This document shows, piece by piece, positions 1-8,301 of a DNA stretch of 56,443 nt (the stretch's first letter is position 1; each line of letters starts with the position of its first letter). The position numbers were made by a program, and so were the translations under genes. Below the pieces are notes generated by a model. The model saw nothing but the letters and a program-made list of their open reading frames with translations, did no database searches and had not been told where the DNA came from. Origin of the DNA: an uncultured Lachnospiraceae bacterium (GTDB lineage: Bacteria > Bacillota > Clostridia > Lachnospirales > Lachnospiraceae); the NCBI GenBank assembly GCA_900318375.1, contig ONKG01000009.1, positions 1 to 56,443 on the forward strand, in the 5' to 3' direction.

Positions 1-63
1 TTATTTACATTTTCCAGCTTGATCATTGCCATAGCTTATTTTTCCTTTCCTAAATGCAAAGAT

Positions 64-90
64 GGCGCTCCGGTATCAAGCCGAAACGCC
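64..90. repeat. GGCGCTCCG-type hairpin
   Basis: An imperfect inverted repeat begins GGCGCTCCGG and ends CCGAAACGCC, so the RNA would fold into a short stem-loop. It shares GGCGCTCCG with the hairpin at 144-180, about 80 bp away, so the two look like copies of one small element. It lies downstream of the minus-strand operon that ends at 281. There is no clear T-run on either side, so this one is probably not a terminator by itself. Confidence 0.4.
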
Positions 91-129
91 ATTGTCTCAT
101 TGCACTTATATAGGATTAGTTATAATGAA

Positions 130-180
130 AAAGAATAAAAGAAAAGGCGCTCCGAAACACAGTGTGAATCAAAACGCCTT
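130..180 (-). terminator. Rho-independent terminator after the nadE operon
   Basis: Read on the minus strand, AAGGCGTTTT pairs with CGGAGCGCCTT at 144-180 and is followed by a T-rich tract (complement of the A-rich run at 130-143). It sits about 100 bp after the stop codon of the C26 amidotransferase and is the natural end of the minus-strand operon 281-4174. The region 1-280 holds no gene, only this hairpin, its relative at 64-90, and a 10-bp palindrome TTGTATACAA near 184-193 that could be an operator. Confidence 0.55.
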
Positions 181-280
181 TGTTTGTATACAAGTATACG
201 GTTTGTATTTATTTTGACAATTGCTATTTTATACAAAAATTTTGCGACAATATCCTGATCTTATCATTATTTTAGCCAAA

Positions 281-991
281 TCAAAGCTCCTGACAATGTT
301 TTACAAACTCCCTGAATATCAGCTTGCTGTTATCATCCACTCTATATGAAAATTCCGGATGCCACTGTACAGCCCAAACAAACCTCTTTTCTGGTAGTTC
401 CACTGCTTCCACCAGTCCATCTTCTGATACTGCCATGACTCTCAATTCATCAGCAACATCTTTTACTGCCTGATGATGATAGCTGTTTACGCTTATGACA
501 TATTCCCGAAGAAGTCTGTAAAGTCCTGAATCCTGTATAATCTTCACTTCATGGATTGGAACATCATAGGGAGGTTTCTGATGATGTTCTGTTTCTGATG
601 GGTGCTGCTTTCCTAAGTCCTGGTAAAGAGTTCCACCAAGAAAAGCATTTATAAACTGTATTCCCCTGCATATTCCCAAGATAGGGATGTCTTTTTCAAG
701 AGCCTGTCTAAGCAGTTCTTTTTCCATGCTATCCCTGACTGCGTTACAAACAACCGAATCATCAAGCTTCTCCTCTCCGTATAAGCCTGGTGATACATCA
801 TGTCCGCCTGTCATCATAATCCCATCCACTGTGTCAAGGAGTTGATTAATAGCGGCTTTATCTGCAGTCAATGGTAAAATTATCGGTATCCCTCCACCTT
901 CCGTTATTCCATCCATGTATCCTGGAAGCATCCACAGACTTTCCTTTTCATCATCAAATAATGGAACAAGACCAATAATAGGTTTTTTCAT
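281..991 (-). CDS. Class I glutamine amidotransferase, peptidase C26 family (PuuD-like)
   Basis: This 236-residue protein has the layout of C26 amidotransferases/gamma-glutamyl hydrolases: an N-terminal KPIIGLVP strand, the GGHDVSPGLYGEE loop, the nucleophile elbow GICRGIQ with the catalytic Cys, and a C-terminal WHPEF with the catalytic His and Glu. Family members hydrolyse gamma-glutamyl amides such as gamma-glutamyl-GABA in the cytoplasm. The substrate here is unknown. Length is usual for the family. The ATG at 991 overlaps the TGA of the upstream synthetase part of nadE by 4 bp, so translation is probably coupled. It is the last gene of a minus-strand operon. Being next to nadE it might supply ammonia or process a glutamyl compound, but that is inference. 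Confidence 0.85.
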   Translation of the reverse strand: MKKPIIGLVPLFDDEKESLWMLPGYMDGITEGGGIPIILPLTADKAAINQLLDTVDGIMMTGGHDVSPGLYGEEKLDDSVVCNAVRDSMEKELLRQALEKDIPILGICRGIQFINAFLGGTLYQDLGKQHPSETEHHQKPPYDVPIHEVKIIQDSGLYRLLREYVISVNSYHHQAVKDVADELRVMAVSEDGLVEAVELPEKRFVWAVQWHPEFSYRVDDNSKLIFREFVKHCQEL

Positions 992-1953
992 AAGTTATCA
1001 AGTTCCTCCAGCCATGTATTCACGCAAGCATCAGATGGCATCCTAAGATCGCCTCTGGGCGAAACAGCCACAGAGCCGACTTTTGGTCCGTCTGGAAGGC
1101 AACTCCTCTTAAACTGCTGCGCAAAGAATCTTCTATAAAATGTCTTTTCCCATTTCAGAATAACGTCATCCGAATATTCACCGGTGAAAGCGTTTTTTGC
1201 CAATCTGTATATCTTGCCGGGACTTTGCGAAAGCCTTAGCATATGATAGAGGAAAAAGTCGTGAAGTTCGTACGGTCCGACTAAATCTTCAGTCTTCTGG
1301 GTGATTTCACCTCCATCTGGTGGCAATAACTCTGGCGATACAGGTGTATCTAAAATATCATATAAAGTTTCTCTGAGCTTTCTGTCATCAGTAGTATCTG
1401 CGTAGTACTGTACAAGATATCTAACCAGAGTCTTCGGTACTGAGGAATTCACCGCATACATCGACATATGGTCACCATTGTAAGTAGCCCATCCGAGCGC
1501 AAGCTCAGATAAATCCCCCGTACCAATTACTATGCCGTTTTCCTTATTGGCAATATCCATCAGAATCTGGGTCCTCTCGCGGGCCTGGCTGTTTTCATAG
1601 GTAACGTCATGAGCATTTTCATCATGACAAATATCAGCAAAATGCTGTTTAACAGCCTTACTTATATTAACTTCCATAAATGATGCACCTATCTCTTTTA
1701 TGAGCCCTACTGCATTTTCATATGTCCTGTCTGTAGTACCAAAGCCCGGCATTGTGACTGCTATAATTCCATTTCGATCGAGGTTCAGATAGTCAAATGC
1801 CTTTGCAATAACAAGAAATGCAAGTGTCGAGTCAAGGCCGCCTGATATACCAATAACTGCTGTCTTACATCCGATATGATCAAGTCTTTTTCTTAATCCC
1901 ATTGCCTGTATGGTAAGGATCTCATTACATCGCATGTCGCGTTCCTGTCCCAA
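988..1953 (-). CDS. nadE: NAD+ synthetase domain, 3' half of a split nadE
   Basis: This is the ATP-pyrophosphatase (synthetase) half of glutamine-dependent NAD+ synthetase, which amidates deamido-NAD+. The P-loop SGGLDSTLA is near residue 37, followed by family signatures GFGTTDRTYENA, GTGDLSELALGWATYNGDHMS and FKRSCLPDGPKVGS. The protein is normally one chain with an N-terminal glutaminase (1976-2875). Here a one-base frame change separates them: the other frame at 1954-1980 reads DPNPFVPAL, the usual linker, straight into GQERDMRCNEIL. The open frame starts with TTG at 1953, but ATG at 1935 has an AGGA at proper spacing and would keep the whole synthetase domain. So two separate chains could be made, or the gene is broken, or a sequencing error is present. 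Confidence 0.85.
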   Translation of the reverse strand: MGQERDMRCNEILTIQAMGLRKRLDHIGCKTAVIGISGGLDSTLAFLVIAKAFDYLNLDRNGIIAVTMPGFGTTDRTYENAVGLIKEIGASFMEVNISKAVKQHFADICHDENAHDVTYENSQARERTQILMDIANKENGIVIGTGDLSELALGWATYNGDHMSMYAVNSSVPKTLVRYLVQYYADTTDDRKLRETLYDILDTPVSPELLPPDGGEITQKTEDLVGPYELHDFFLYHMLRLSQSPGKIYRLAKNAFTGEYSDDVILKWEKTFYRRFFAQQFKRSCLPDGPKVGSVAVSPRGDLRMPSDACVNTWLEELDNL

Positions 1954-1975
1954 AGCAGGTACAAACGGATTGGGA

Positions 1976-2875
1976 TCAATATTTATTCAGGGAGAAACCC
2001 ACGTGGTTATACTTGACGCTGGAATCTGCCTCATATGTTGTCATATGTCTTCTTTCAGATTCAAGATATTCCAGATCAATCTCTGATACGATCATATTTT
2101 CAGAGAAACGCCCCGATTCACACAGTACATTTCCATTTTCTGCTATTATATTATGCCCGGAGTATACAACATCCTGAGTGGATTCACCAGGACCTGCAGA
2201 TGCATACAGATACGCACAGACCAGCCTTGCAGACTGGGAGCTAACAAGATTTCTGCGATATCTACTCTTGCCAATTATCTCATTGGAAGCAGAAAGATTG
2301 GCTATTACTGTCGCTCCAGCCAGACAGTGTGCAGTACTTGGCGGATCCGGCACCCACAAATCTTCACAAAGCTCAGATGCAACTCTAAATGACGGCATCT
2401 CATTGCACTCAAACAGGATATTTCTGCTTATTTGTACAGCTCGCCCACCAATATTGATAACTGTATCTAATTCTCTTCCAGAATAGAAGTGCCTTGCTTC
2501 GTAGAACTCGTTATAATTTGGCAAGAATGTCTTTGGCACAATTCCCAATATTTCTCCATTACATAAAGCTGCTGCAACATTGTATAGTTTTGCATCAACC
2601 GAGAGTGGCAATCCCACAAAAATCAGTGCATCCACGCCCTGACTATGCTTAGCTATTTTGAGCAGAGCTTCCTTTGTTGCTTCCAATAATCTGTCCTGAA
2701 AAAACAAATCCTGGCAGGTATAACCCGTTATACACAGTTCCGGAAATACCATCAGCTTTACTTTTTTCCCAGCAGCTTCTTCTATGCATTTGCATATTTC
2801 ATTACAGTTAAACTCTACATCTGCAACCCTTACATTTGGAGTAATAGCTGCAACTTTTAAATATCCGTCTATCAT
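1976..2875 (-). CDS. nadE: NAD+ synthetase glutaminase (nitrilase-like) domain, 5' half of a split nadE
   Basis: This is the carbon-nitrogen hydrolase (nitrilase fold) half of NAD+ synthetase, which releases ammonia from glutamine. The triad motifs are visible: Glu in FPELCITGYTC (residues 44-54), Lys in PKTFLPNYNEFYE (about 113-125), and Cys in ASELCEDLWVPDPPS (about 165-179). It reads to GFSLNKY and then stops. In intact relatives the chain runs on through a linker into the synthetase domain, which is found 22 bp further on in another frame. ATG at 2875 has GGAAG upstream. The gene lies 13 bp after the HPr-like gene in the same operon. Confidence 0.85.
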   Translation of the reverse strand: MIDGYLKVAAITPNVRVADVEFNCNEICKCIEEAAGKKVKLMVFPELCITGYTCQDLFFQDRLLEATKEALLKIAKHSQGVDALIFVGLPLSVDAKLYNVAAALCNGEILGIVPKTFLPNYNEFYEARHFYSGRELDTVINIGGRAVQISRNILFECNEMPSFRVASELCEDLWVPDPPSTAHCLAGATVIANLSASNEIIGKSRYRRNLVSSQSARLVCAYLYASAGPGESTQDVVYSGHNIIAENGNVLCESGRFSENMIVSEIDLEYLESERRHMTTYEADSSVKYNHVGFSLNKY

Positions 2876-2888
2876 TTCCCTATCTTCC

Positions 2889-3164
2889 TTATATTCTTAG
2901 TTGTTTTTGAAAACATATTGCCCCTTCCAATTTGTCATATGGAGGATAATTAGGCATTCTGGTATAACCAAGCCTGGCATACAATCCAACAGCATCCTTC
3001 ATGGCTGGAGAATTAGACACAATAGATAACGCACCAAATAATGATTTAGCATCTACGTGTCTGCTTCCCTGACTTAGATCCGCATCTGCTTCACTTTTTT
3101 CAATGATATCTACAAAGCTTCTTATTTTTTCAACGCTATCAAGCAAAACACTCACCTGTTTCAT
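2889..3164 (-). CDS. HPr-like domain joined to the end of a GNAT acetyltransferase
   Basis: The 91-residue product looks like a hybrid. Residues 1-48 (MKQVSVLLDSVEKIRSFV to VDAKSLFGALSI) match small clostridial HPr-fold proteins of the type with VDAKSLxG before the last helix. Residues 53-91 (MKDAVGLYARLGYTRMPNY to ICFQKQL) match the final strand-helix of GNAT N-acetyltransferases, where the sequence is usually ALYRKLGF...Y...ICF.K.L. The phospho-His of true HPr is not seen. It has a good AAGGAA ribosome binding site and lies 20 bp after the RelA/SpoT gene, so it is transcribed in the operon. It is probably the scar of a deletion that fused two genes. A working small protein is possible but unsupported. 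Confidence 0.6.
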   Translation of the reverse strand: MKQVSVLLDSVEKIRSFVDIIEKSEADADLSQGSRHVDAKSLFGALSIVSNSPAMKDAVGLYARLGYTRMPNYPPYDKLEGAICFQKQLRI

Positions 3165-3184
3165 TACTATAATTCCTTCATATT

Positions 3185-4174
3185 TTAATCTATAATGTCA
3201 TTCTGAAACCTTGACAGATGCTCATATGGCAAGATAAGCCTTCCCCTGTATAATCCACATCCGTCATTTACAAGTTGATTGTTTACCGCCCCAAACATAT
3301 TTACATCAACCTTGGCCAGATCAAGCCCCTGCAACAGCATTCCCCTCTCATAAGCCTCATCAAAATAAGTGCATTCCCCCGAAGGTACTGCATCCCTACG
3401 GCTTCTCTCTTTATCCTGTCTCTTCTCATATCCAAGGTGATGTGCCGGTCCTATCTCAGCATAATCATCCATCTGTTTGGTACGCATCTGCACTTCAAGG
3501 TAAGACCTGGATTGATTATCATAGAAGGTAATGTGAAGAGATTTATATCCATAGGGACTAGGATTCTTTATATAGTCCCTGTAATATGGCCTTAATGATT
3601 CTGTTATCATCTCAGAAGGTTCTTTCCCTGGTATTCCATAGATTTCTGCCGTAAAGCCTTTCTCTTCCAGAAACCCCGGAAGCGCATTGGCAATCTCGTA
3701 GAGATACTTAAGTTCTATCTCCTCTCGTTTTTCACCATCCTTAAGGTGACAGACAGGCATGGATATAACTATGCGATAAGCAATAAGATCACGTATGGGA
3801 CCAATCTGCTGTTTAAGCTCTGTGATACTTGGGAAAGAAGTGTTTTTCTCATAGTAATCATATACATGTTCTACTATGTTTCCATTGAATTTCTGTTCCG
3901 CTCTTATAAGCGATTTGATTCTTCCCTTAAAAGTAAACGATAGAAAAGGGTATTCACTTGACATATATTTGTAAAATTCCCTGAGTCGCTGGGACTGAGA
4001 AGTAAGGAAATCATTATGTTCAAGAAGTTCCATCAGCTGCAAAAGGAAATTACAGTGAATCATATCCATACCATTTTGTGTCTTTTTAGCATCTTCTTTC
4101 AAATCATTGTGATATCTCTGCAGAATCTTTAAGACTGTGTCCCCTGAATACAGGTAATCATTCAATGTAATCAT
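3185..4174 (-). CDS. RelA/SpoT-domain protein (small alarmone synthetase-like)
   Basis: The product has a RelA/SpoT (ppGpp synthetase) nucleotidyltransferase domain: KGRIKSLIRAEQKF, then PIRDLIAYRIVI (the catalytic strand region of RSH synthetases), SPYGYKSLHITFYD and EVQMRTKQMDDYAEIG, ending with the AHHLGYE helix. No N-terminal HD hydrolase domain or C-terminal TGS/ACT domains are present, so it would be a stand-alone synthetase-type protein. Whether it makes (p)ppGpp is not proven. A longer frame with GTG at 4195 exists, but GGGAGG lies inside it 9 bp before ATG 4174, so 4174 is chosen (MITLNDYLYSG). It is the first gene of the operon with nadE, and a hairpin directly precedes its ribosome binding site. 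Confidence 0.75.
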   Translation of the reverse strand: MITLNDYLYSGDTVLKILQRYHNDLKEDAKKTQNGMDMIHCNFLLQLMELLEHNDFLTSQSQRLREFYKYMSSEYPFLSFTFKGRIKSLIRAEQKFNGNIVEHVYDYYEKNTSFPSITELKQQIGPIRDLIAYRIVISMPVCHLKDGEKREEIELKYLYEIANALPGFLEEKGFTAEIYGIPGKEPSEMITESLRPYYRDYIKNPSPYGYKSLHITFYDNQSRSYLEVQMRTKQMDDYAEIGPAHHLGYEKRQDKERSRRDAVPSGECTYFDEAYERGMLLQGLDLAKVDVNMFGAVNNQLVNDGCGLYRGRLILPYEHLSRFQNDIID

Positions 4175-4210
4175 TCCCCAGATCCTCCCTTTCACAAATC
4201 TTACCTAACA

Positions 4211-4253
4211 GAAAAAGGCAAAGACACCATCATCTCTGAAAGCGTCTTTGCCT
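4211..4253 (-). terminator. Terminator-like hairpin just ahead of the RelA/SpoT gene (possible attenuator)
   Basis: AGGCAAAGAC (4216-4225) pairs perfectly with GTCTTTGCCT (4244-4253). On the minus strand the stem is followed by a T-run (complement of 4211-4216). Only about 20 bp separate it from the GGGAGG of the RelA/SpoT gene, so no promoter fits between them. RNA polymerase must pass this hairpin to express the operon. Confidence 0.55.
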
Positions 4254-4262
4254 CTAACCAAT

Positions 4263-4271
4263 ATAATATCA
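4263..4271 (-). promoter_or_regulatory. Possible extended -10 promoter for the RelA/SpoT-nadE operon
   Basis: On the minus strand TGATATTAT is a fair extended -10 (TGnTATAAT), about 10 bp before the hairpin at 4211-4253. A TTGCAT lies too far upstream (20-bp spacer) to be a normal -35. If used, transcription would start almost at the hairpin. The stretch 4272-4554 holds no gene and nothing else I recognise. Confidence 0.3.
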
Positions 4272-4554
4272 CAATTATATGCATCATCATGCAAGAAATA
4301 TACAGATTGTTAAGATATTTGTAAGCATTTTATACTGAAAAATAAAAACACAAACCAATGAAACAAGGAAAGGTATCACAAAACTGCCGAATTTCAGCCC
4401 ATGTGGTCGGCCAAATGCTAAAAAGAATCCTAACAATTCCCATACATATCATCACCAGCAGAAACTCGCATGGACAGTAATCTCATCTATAAACACATGT
4501 TTTTGCTGTTTATATCTGACCATACAGATGAAAATCTATATAGCTAATCACTTC

Positions 4555-5076
4555 TTAACTGACTTTAGTTTGGATATTTATAGCCTCCTTATATAAGGCT
4601 TTTATGTCTTCAATTTCAGTTGTTCTTGGGTTCACTTTTATATTACCACTTTTCATAGCATCTTCTGACATCTTATTGATCAATGCATCATCTACACCAA
4701 CAGCTTGCAGATTATTAGGAATCCCCAATTCCTCGATGAGCCTTCTTATTTCAGAGATAAGCTTTTCCGACATAAATTGCTCTTTGGAGCACGGTATAGC
4801 AGCTATACGTTTATATATCTCATAATACTTTCCGGCATCTGCCTTCATATTGAATTCGACAACTATAGGAAGAATGATCGCATTAGCGACACCATGTGGC
4901 ACATCATAATATGCACTTACGGGATGACTCATGGCGTGGACATTTCCCAGCCTTGCATGTGAAAAAGCTATTCCTGCGAACAACGAACCAAGATCCATTA
5001 TTCTCATCAGAGGATGTTGTTCCTGCAAAACGAAGAGGCAACAAGAATCAGGCAGATTGATCTTCCTATCGTGCAA
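4555..5076 (-). pseudogene. Iron-containing alcohol dehydrogenase, C-terminal fragment
   Basis: From about residue 30 the product matches the all-helical C-terminal half of iron-dependent (group III) alcohol dehydrogenases: GSLFAGIAFSHARLGNVHAMSHPVSAYYDVPHGVANAIILP includes the metal-binding His residues, and it ends NPRTTEIEDIKALYKEA as family members do. Whole enzymes have about 380 residues; here about 145 remain and the NAD-binding half is missing. The first 30 residues do not match the family, so the join lies near 4990-5020. The upstream side is the edge of the relaxase fragment at 5268, which suggests that insertion or deletion of mobile DNA removed the 5' half. Confidence 0.7.
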
Positions 5077-5080
5077 CTCC

Positions 5081-5267
5081 GTAACTCAGCCCGTATCATC
5101 GTAATCAACTCGTTTTCCACTTTCACGATACCGAAAGGACTGACCAAAAATATCCTCAATGGAAATGTTCGTTCACTGATTAACGAATATTTGTACCTTT
5201 TTTGGAATTAGCACATATAAAATCCACATAAGAGCACAAGAAAAAGCGATGCCTCCTATTGTCAGGA
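5081..5267. other. Junction between the dehydrogenase fragment and the relaxase fragment
   Basis: No known gene is seen. A short plus-strand open frame (5014-5211) crosses it but has no recognisable domain. Similarity to the second relaxase copy starts abruptly at about 5268 (AACGGGATCAA), so this stretch contains the recombination boundary. Confidence 0.4.
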
Positions 5268-6915
5268 AACGGGATCAATTGTGACCCCTTCCTTTTTGAT
5301 GCAGAATGCACGAAACTCAATAATGTGTTTCACAAGAATCAGAAACGGGAGGAAATCAAATCCTATCATTACATTCTGAGCTTCGATCCGCAGGACGTTA
5401 TTGACAATGATCTGACAGGAGGAAAAGCGCAGGCCCTTGGACTTGCTTTCGCCAAAAAGAACTTTCCCGGCCATCAGGTTCTGATCTGCACACACATGGA
5501 TGGTTCCAACCATTCCGGAAATATTCACGTCCACTTGGTTCTCAACAGTCTGCGTATGCTCGATGTAGAAGAGCCCCGGTTTGCAGAAAGGACCTGCGAC
5601 ACAAAAGCCGGCTACAAGCATCATGTGTCCAGAAATTTCTTCAAAAGTCTTCTTCAGGATGTCATGGATCTTTGTCATCGGGAAGGACTGCACCAGGTTG
5701 ACCTTCTCGCACCTGCAAAACAGAAAGTATCCGATCGGGAATACCGTGTCGCTCAACGCGGACAGGAGAAGCTGAATGCCCGCAACCGTGAAATTCTTGA
5801 TGCTGGAGCAACGCCGCGCTTTACAAAGTTCCAGACGAAAAAGCAGGCCTTGCGCGATGCCATAAGTGAATGCGTGAAAGAATCTACGTCTTTTGAGCAA
5901 TTCCGTTCACTTCTCTTTTTCCCGTCATCAAATCAAGGTCAGGGAATCGCGCGGTCGAATCAGCCACCTGCTGCCGGATCGGGAAAAGCCTGTTCGCGGC
6001 AGAGCGCTTGGTGCTGCCTATGTGAAAGAAGCCATTCTGCGGCAACTTGAACAGAACCTTGCTGACTGGCCGAACAGAAAAACATATATGAACCATCAGG
6101 ATCATACTGAACAGAATCTTTCTGACCGTCCTGATGGCAAGAATCACAAAATCCATCAGGGCAATAATCATGGCAATATAGAAAAAGAAGACGCCGTTCA
6201 CAATGGCACTGATTTTGATAATACTCAGAACACCGAGTTCGTGGATTCCCAGGCGGAAAATCCTTTTGCCGGATATAATCTGGAGACAAATCCGATTCTT
6301 GGCGTGCTCTTTATTCAGTCTGATCTGAAGCTTGTCACAGATTTGCAAACCTGTATAAAAGCGCAGATGAGCCGCGCCTATGCGCAAAAAGTCCAGCTTT
6401 CAAACCTGCAGATGCTAGCCCATACAGTTGCTTTTGTTCAGGAGAACCGACTCGGAACGCCAGAGGAACTTGATCAAAAACGAAGAATTGCTTCAAAACA
6501 GCTTATTCAGGCTGAAGACACTTTGCGTTCCACAAAGGAAGAACTCCGGCAGATCAATGAGCGAATCCATTATACCGGCCAGTTTCTTGCGACCAGGGAC
6601 ACTTTCCGCCAGATGCTGAATGCCCATAACAAGGGGAAATACCGCAATGAGCACGCTGCCGAAATCAACCGCTACCAGAAGGCCCGCGATATTCTCCGCA
6701 CGTACACACCGGAAGGCAAGTTCCCATCTCTGAAATCCCTGCAGGCACGAAAAGCAGAACTGCAGGAACTGCAAAAAACGCAGTCAATAGAAATAGAGAA
6801 TATGAGAAAAAATGAGAGAACCATTTCAATTGCAGCTCAAAATGTACACTACATCCTGGAAGGCACAGTGGACAGAGTTCCCGTAGTACAAAGAGAATGT
6901 CAGCAGATTATATAA
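5268..6915 (+). pseudogene. Relaxase, 5'-truncated and frameshifted copy
   Basis: This is a second copy of the relaxase at 28290-30080, very similar along its whole length. It lacks the first 49 codons: similarity starts at the codons for NGINCDPF. The metal-binding motif HMDGSNHSGNIHVH is still present. At about 5916-5920 it has five T where the intact copy has four, which shifts the frame within SLLF/SRHQIKV, so the N-terminal part runs into a wrong frame ending at 6050 and the rest lies in another frame to 6915. No mobC or oriT-like region precedes it. It is a dead remnant of a duplicated or second mobile element. The coiled-coil-like C-terminal part differs slightly at the last residues. 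Confidence 0.85.
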
Positions 6916-6967
6916 AATCATCCTGCTTCATTGACATTGCCCTCATATTTTTCGCCTGGATTATAGT

Positions 6968-7021
6968 CCCACATGGGATCACATTAACAAATCATTACAA
7001 AACAGATAGTATCATTCAGTA
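6968..7021. repeat. Dispersed ~53-bp repeat, copy A
   Basis: The stretch CCCACATGGGATCACA, then TAACAAATCATT, CAAAA and GATAGTATCATT is found again at 22752-22806 with only a few differences. It starts with the palindromic core CCCACATGGG. Copy A lies just before the decayed IS4-like transposase, so it may be the end of that insertion sequence or of a small non-autonomous relative. Confidence 0.55.
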
Positions 7022-7036
7022 TCAGTAGGAAACGCT

Positions 7037-7560
7037 ATGGCACAGCAAATATCTGCTTTCTACAAATGTCATGGTCAGTCAGACAAGAACAGAAGATTCC
7101 GGCAAAGGTCGTCTGTGTCCACAATAAGAAGAATAAAAAAGACTTGGTCACCTTTATCTGAACAAATCCGCTTCTTTCCGAAGAAGAGATCATCCGTATC
7201 TGTGGAAAACGCTGGCAGATGGAGGACTTTTTCATGATTGCAAAATCATCTTACCGCCCACACAAGATCTGCAAGCCCCACCTTCAACTGGTGACGGAAT
7301 GCCGTAGTCTGTCTTATGATGCCCTGACTGCTCATGTAGCAATCGTATTGACCAGATATCTCATGATTGCGATGGAACAGAGAAGAAATTCCGACAACTG
7401 CACACTGAGGGAAATCTTCTTTTACACTGATGACTGACTGAAGAACAGCTTTCGCTGTTTATCGAGATGTTCGTTGGGAAAGCGCCTGATAACACCCGAA
7501 ATTCACAGACCAAAGCGGCATTGGCAGCCTAATCAGCCTATCTGATTGCCTATGTTATAG
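7037..7560 (+). pseudogene. IS4-like (DDE) transposase, decayed 3' part
   Basis: Pieces in more than one frame together spell a transposase C-terminal region: IPAKVVCVHNKKNKKD, then NPLLSEEEIIRICGKRWQMEDFF, then ECRSLSYDALTAHVAIVLTRYLM, then LTEEQLSLFIEMFVGKAPD. In IS4-type DDE transposases the IYGKRWxIExFF motif carries the catalytic Glu, and the ALxAHxxxVxxRY motif follows it. Stop codons (TGA after VTF I) and frame changes interrupt it, and the N-terminal two thirds are missing. It is a dead insertion-sequence remnant between the relaxase fragment and the unknown gene pair. Confidence 0.65.
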
Positions 7561-7677
7561 AATCTTTAAACTGTACGAAGATCCATTTTTGCTATGGGAA
7601 GCTTTAGTAAAGCAACAGTATTTATTCATAGAAAGAATTGTATGTAGTAGAAAGACATACATCCAGGGAATTGTGTG

Positions 7678-8301
7678 ATGAATGATGATAATATCCATTT
7701 ACTTGGTTTAATTTTTGCTAATGTAGGAAAAGAATATCTTAGGATTACTCAATCCTCGCTATCTGATCTAGGTCTTCATATACAGGAAATGACTCCTACG
7801 AGAATTATCTTTTCTCCATGGGAAATCAAGAATGTTTCGGAAGAAGAGTACTCATTAAGAGGAGAAATAGAATGGAATCCATTAACGAAAGATGTTTTGA
7901 TTAAATATATAATATGGCCCAAAAGTTCCAAGAGATTGCCATCTTTCTCAAGACTTTTACGGTGGTATTTGTTAAAATGGAATGAAGAGCACAGCGATTC
8001 TTTACAGGGCACTGTTTGTAGATTTTTATATCCATGTAAGTCAAATGATCAAATAATCCTTCAGGCAAAGAGTAAAGTTCATCTACAAGTTTTAAGAAAA
8101 AGGCTAAGGCTAATTTTGCTTAAACTTGATACTATTTTCAAAGAGGAATGGGAAACTATTAATATGCTCTTGCTTGGAAAATGTCCTGAAATAATTAGAA
8201 ATGCATTGATGAATGAAATTACAAGTGTGCTCCTCGAATTGGAAATGAATTTTGACAAATATTACGAGGATAAGCAAAATGAAAAGGGGAACAGTATTTG
8301 A
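7678..8301 (+). CDS. Protein of unknown function
   Basis: I do not recognise this 207-residue protein. It has no signal peptide or membrane segment. It is rich in charged and long aliphatic residues, and its second half (about 120-200: VHLQVLRKRLRLILLKLDTIFKEEW to VLLELEMNFDKYY) looks mostly alpha-helical. ATG at 7678 is preceded by AGGGA six bases upstream; a GTG three bases earlier is a weaker choice. Its 3' end overlaps the start of the next gene by 23 bp, so the two are probably translationally coupled and act together. Confidence 0.65.
   Translation: MNDDNIHLLGLIFANVGKEYLRITQSSLSDLGLHIQEMTPTRIIFSPWEIKNVSEEEYSLRGEIEWNPLTKDVLIKYIIWPKSSKRLPSFSRLLRWYLLKWNEEHSDSLQGTVCRFLYPCKSNDQIILQAKSKVHLQVLRKRLRLILLKLDTIFKEEWETINMLLLGKCPEIIRNALMNEITSVLLELEMNFDKYYEDKQNEKGNSI

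Noticed and set aside
214-236. TTGACA promoter on the plus strand
   Set aside because: TATACA follows after only 10 bp, and no plus-strand gene lies downstream.
5262-5900. Minus-strand gene opposite the relaxase fragment
   Set aside because: The same kind of antisense frame is found opposite the intact relaxase (28299-28859); it reflects codon bias of the relaxase, with no family match or ribosome binding site.
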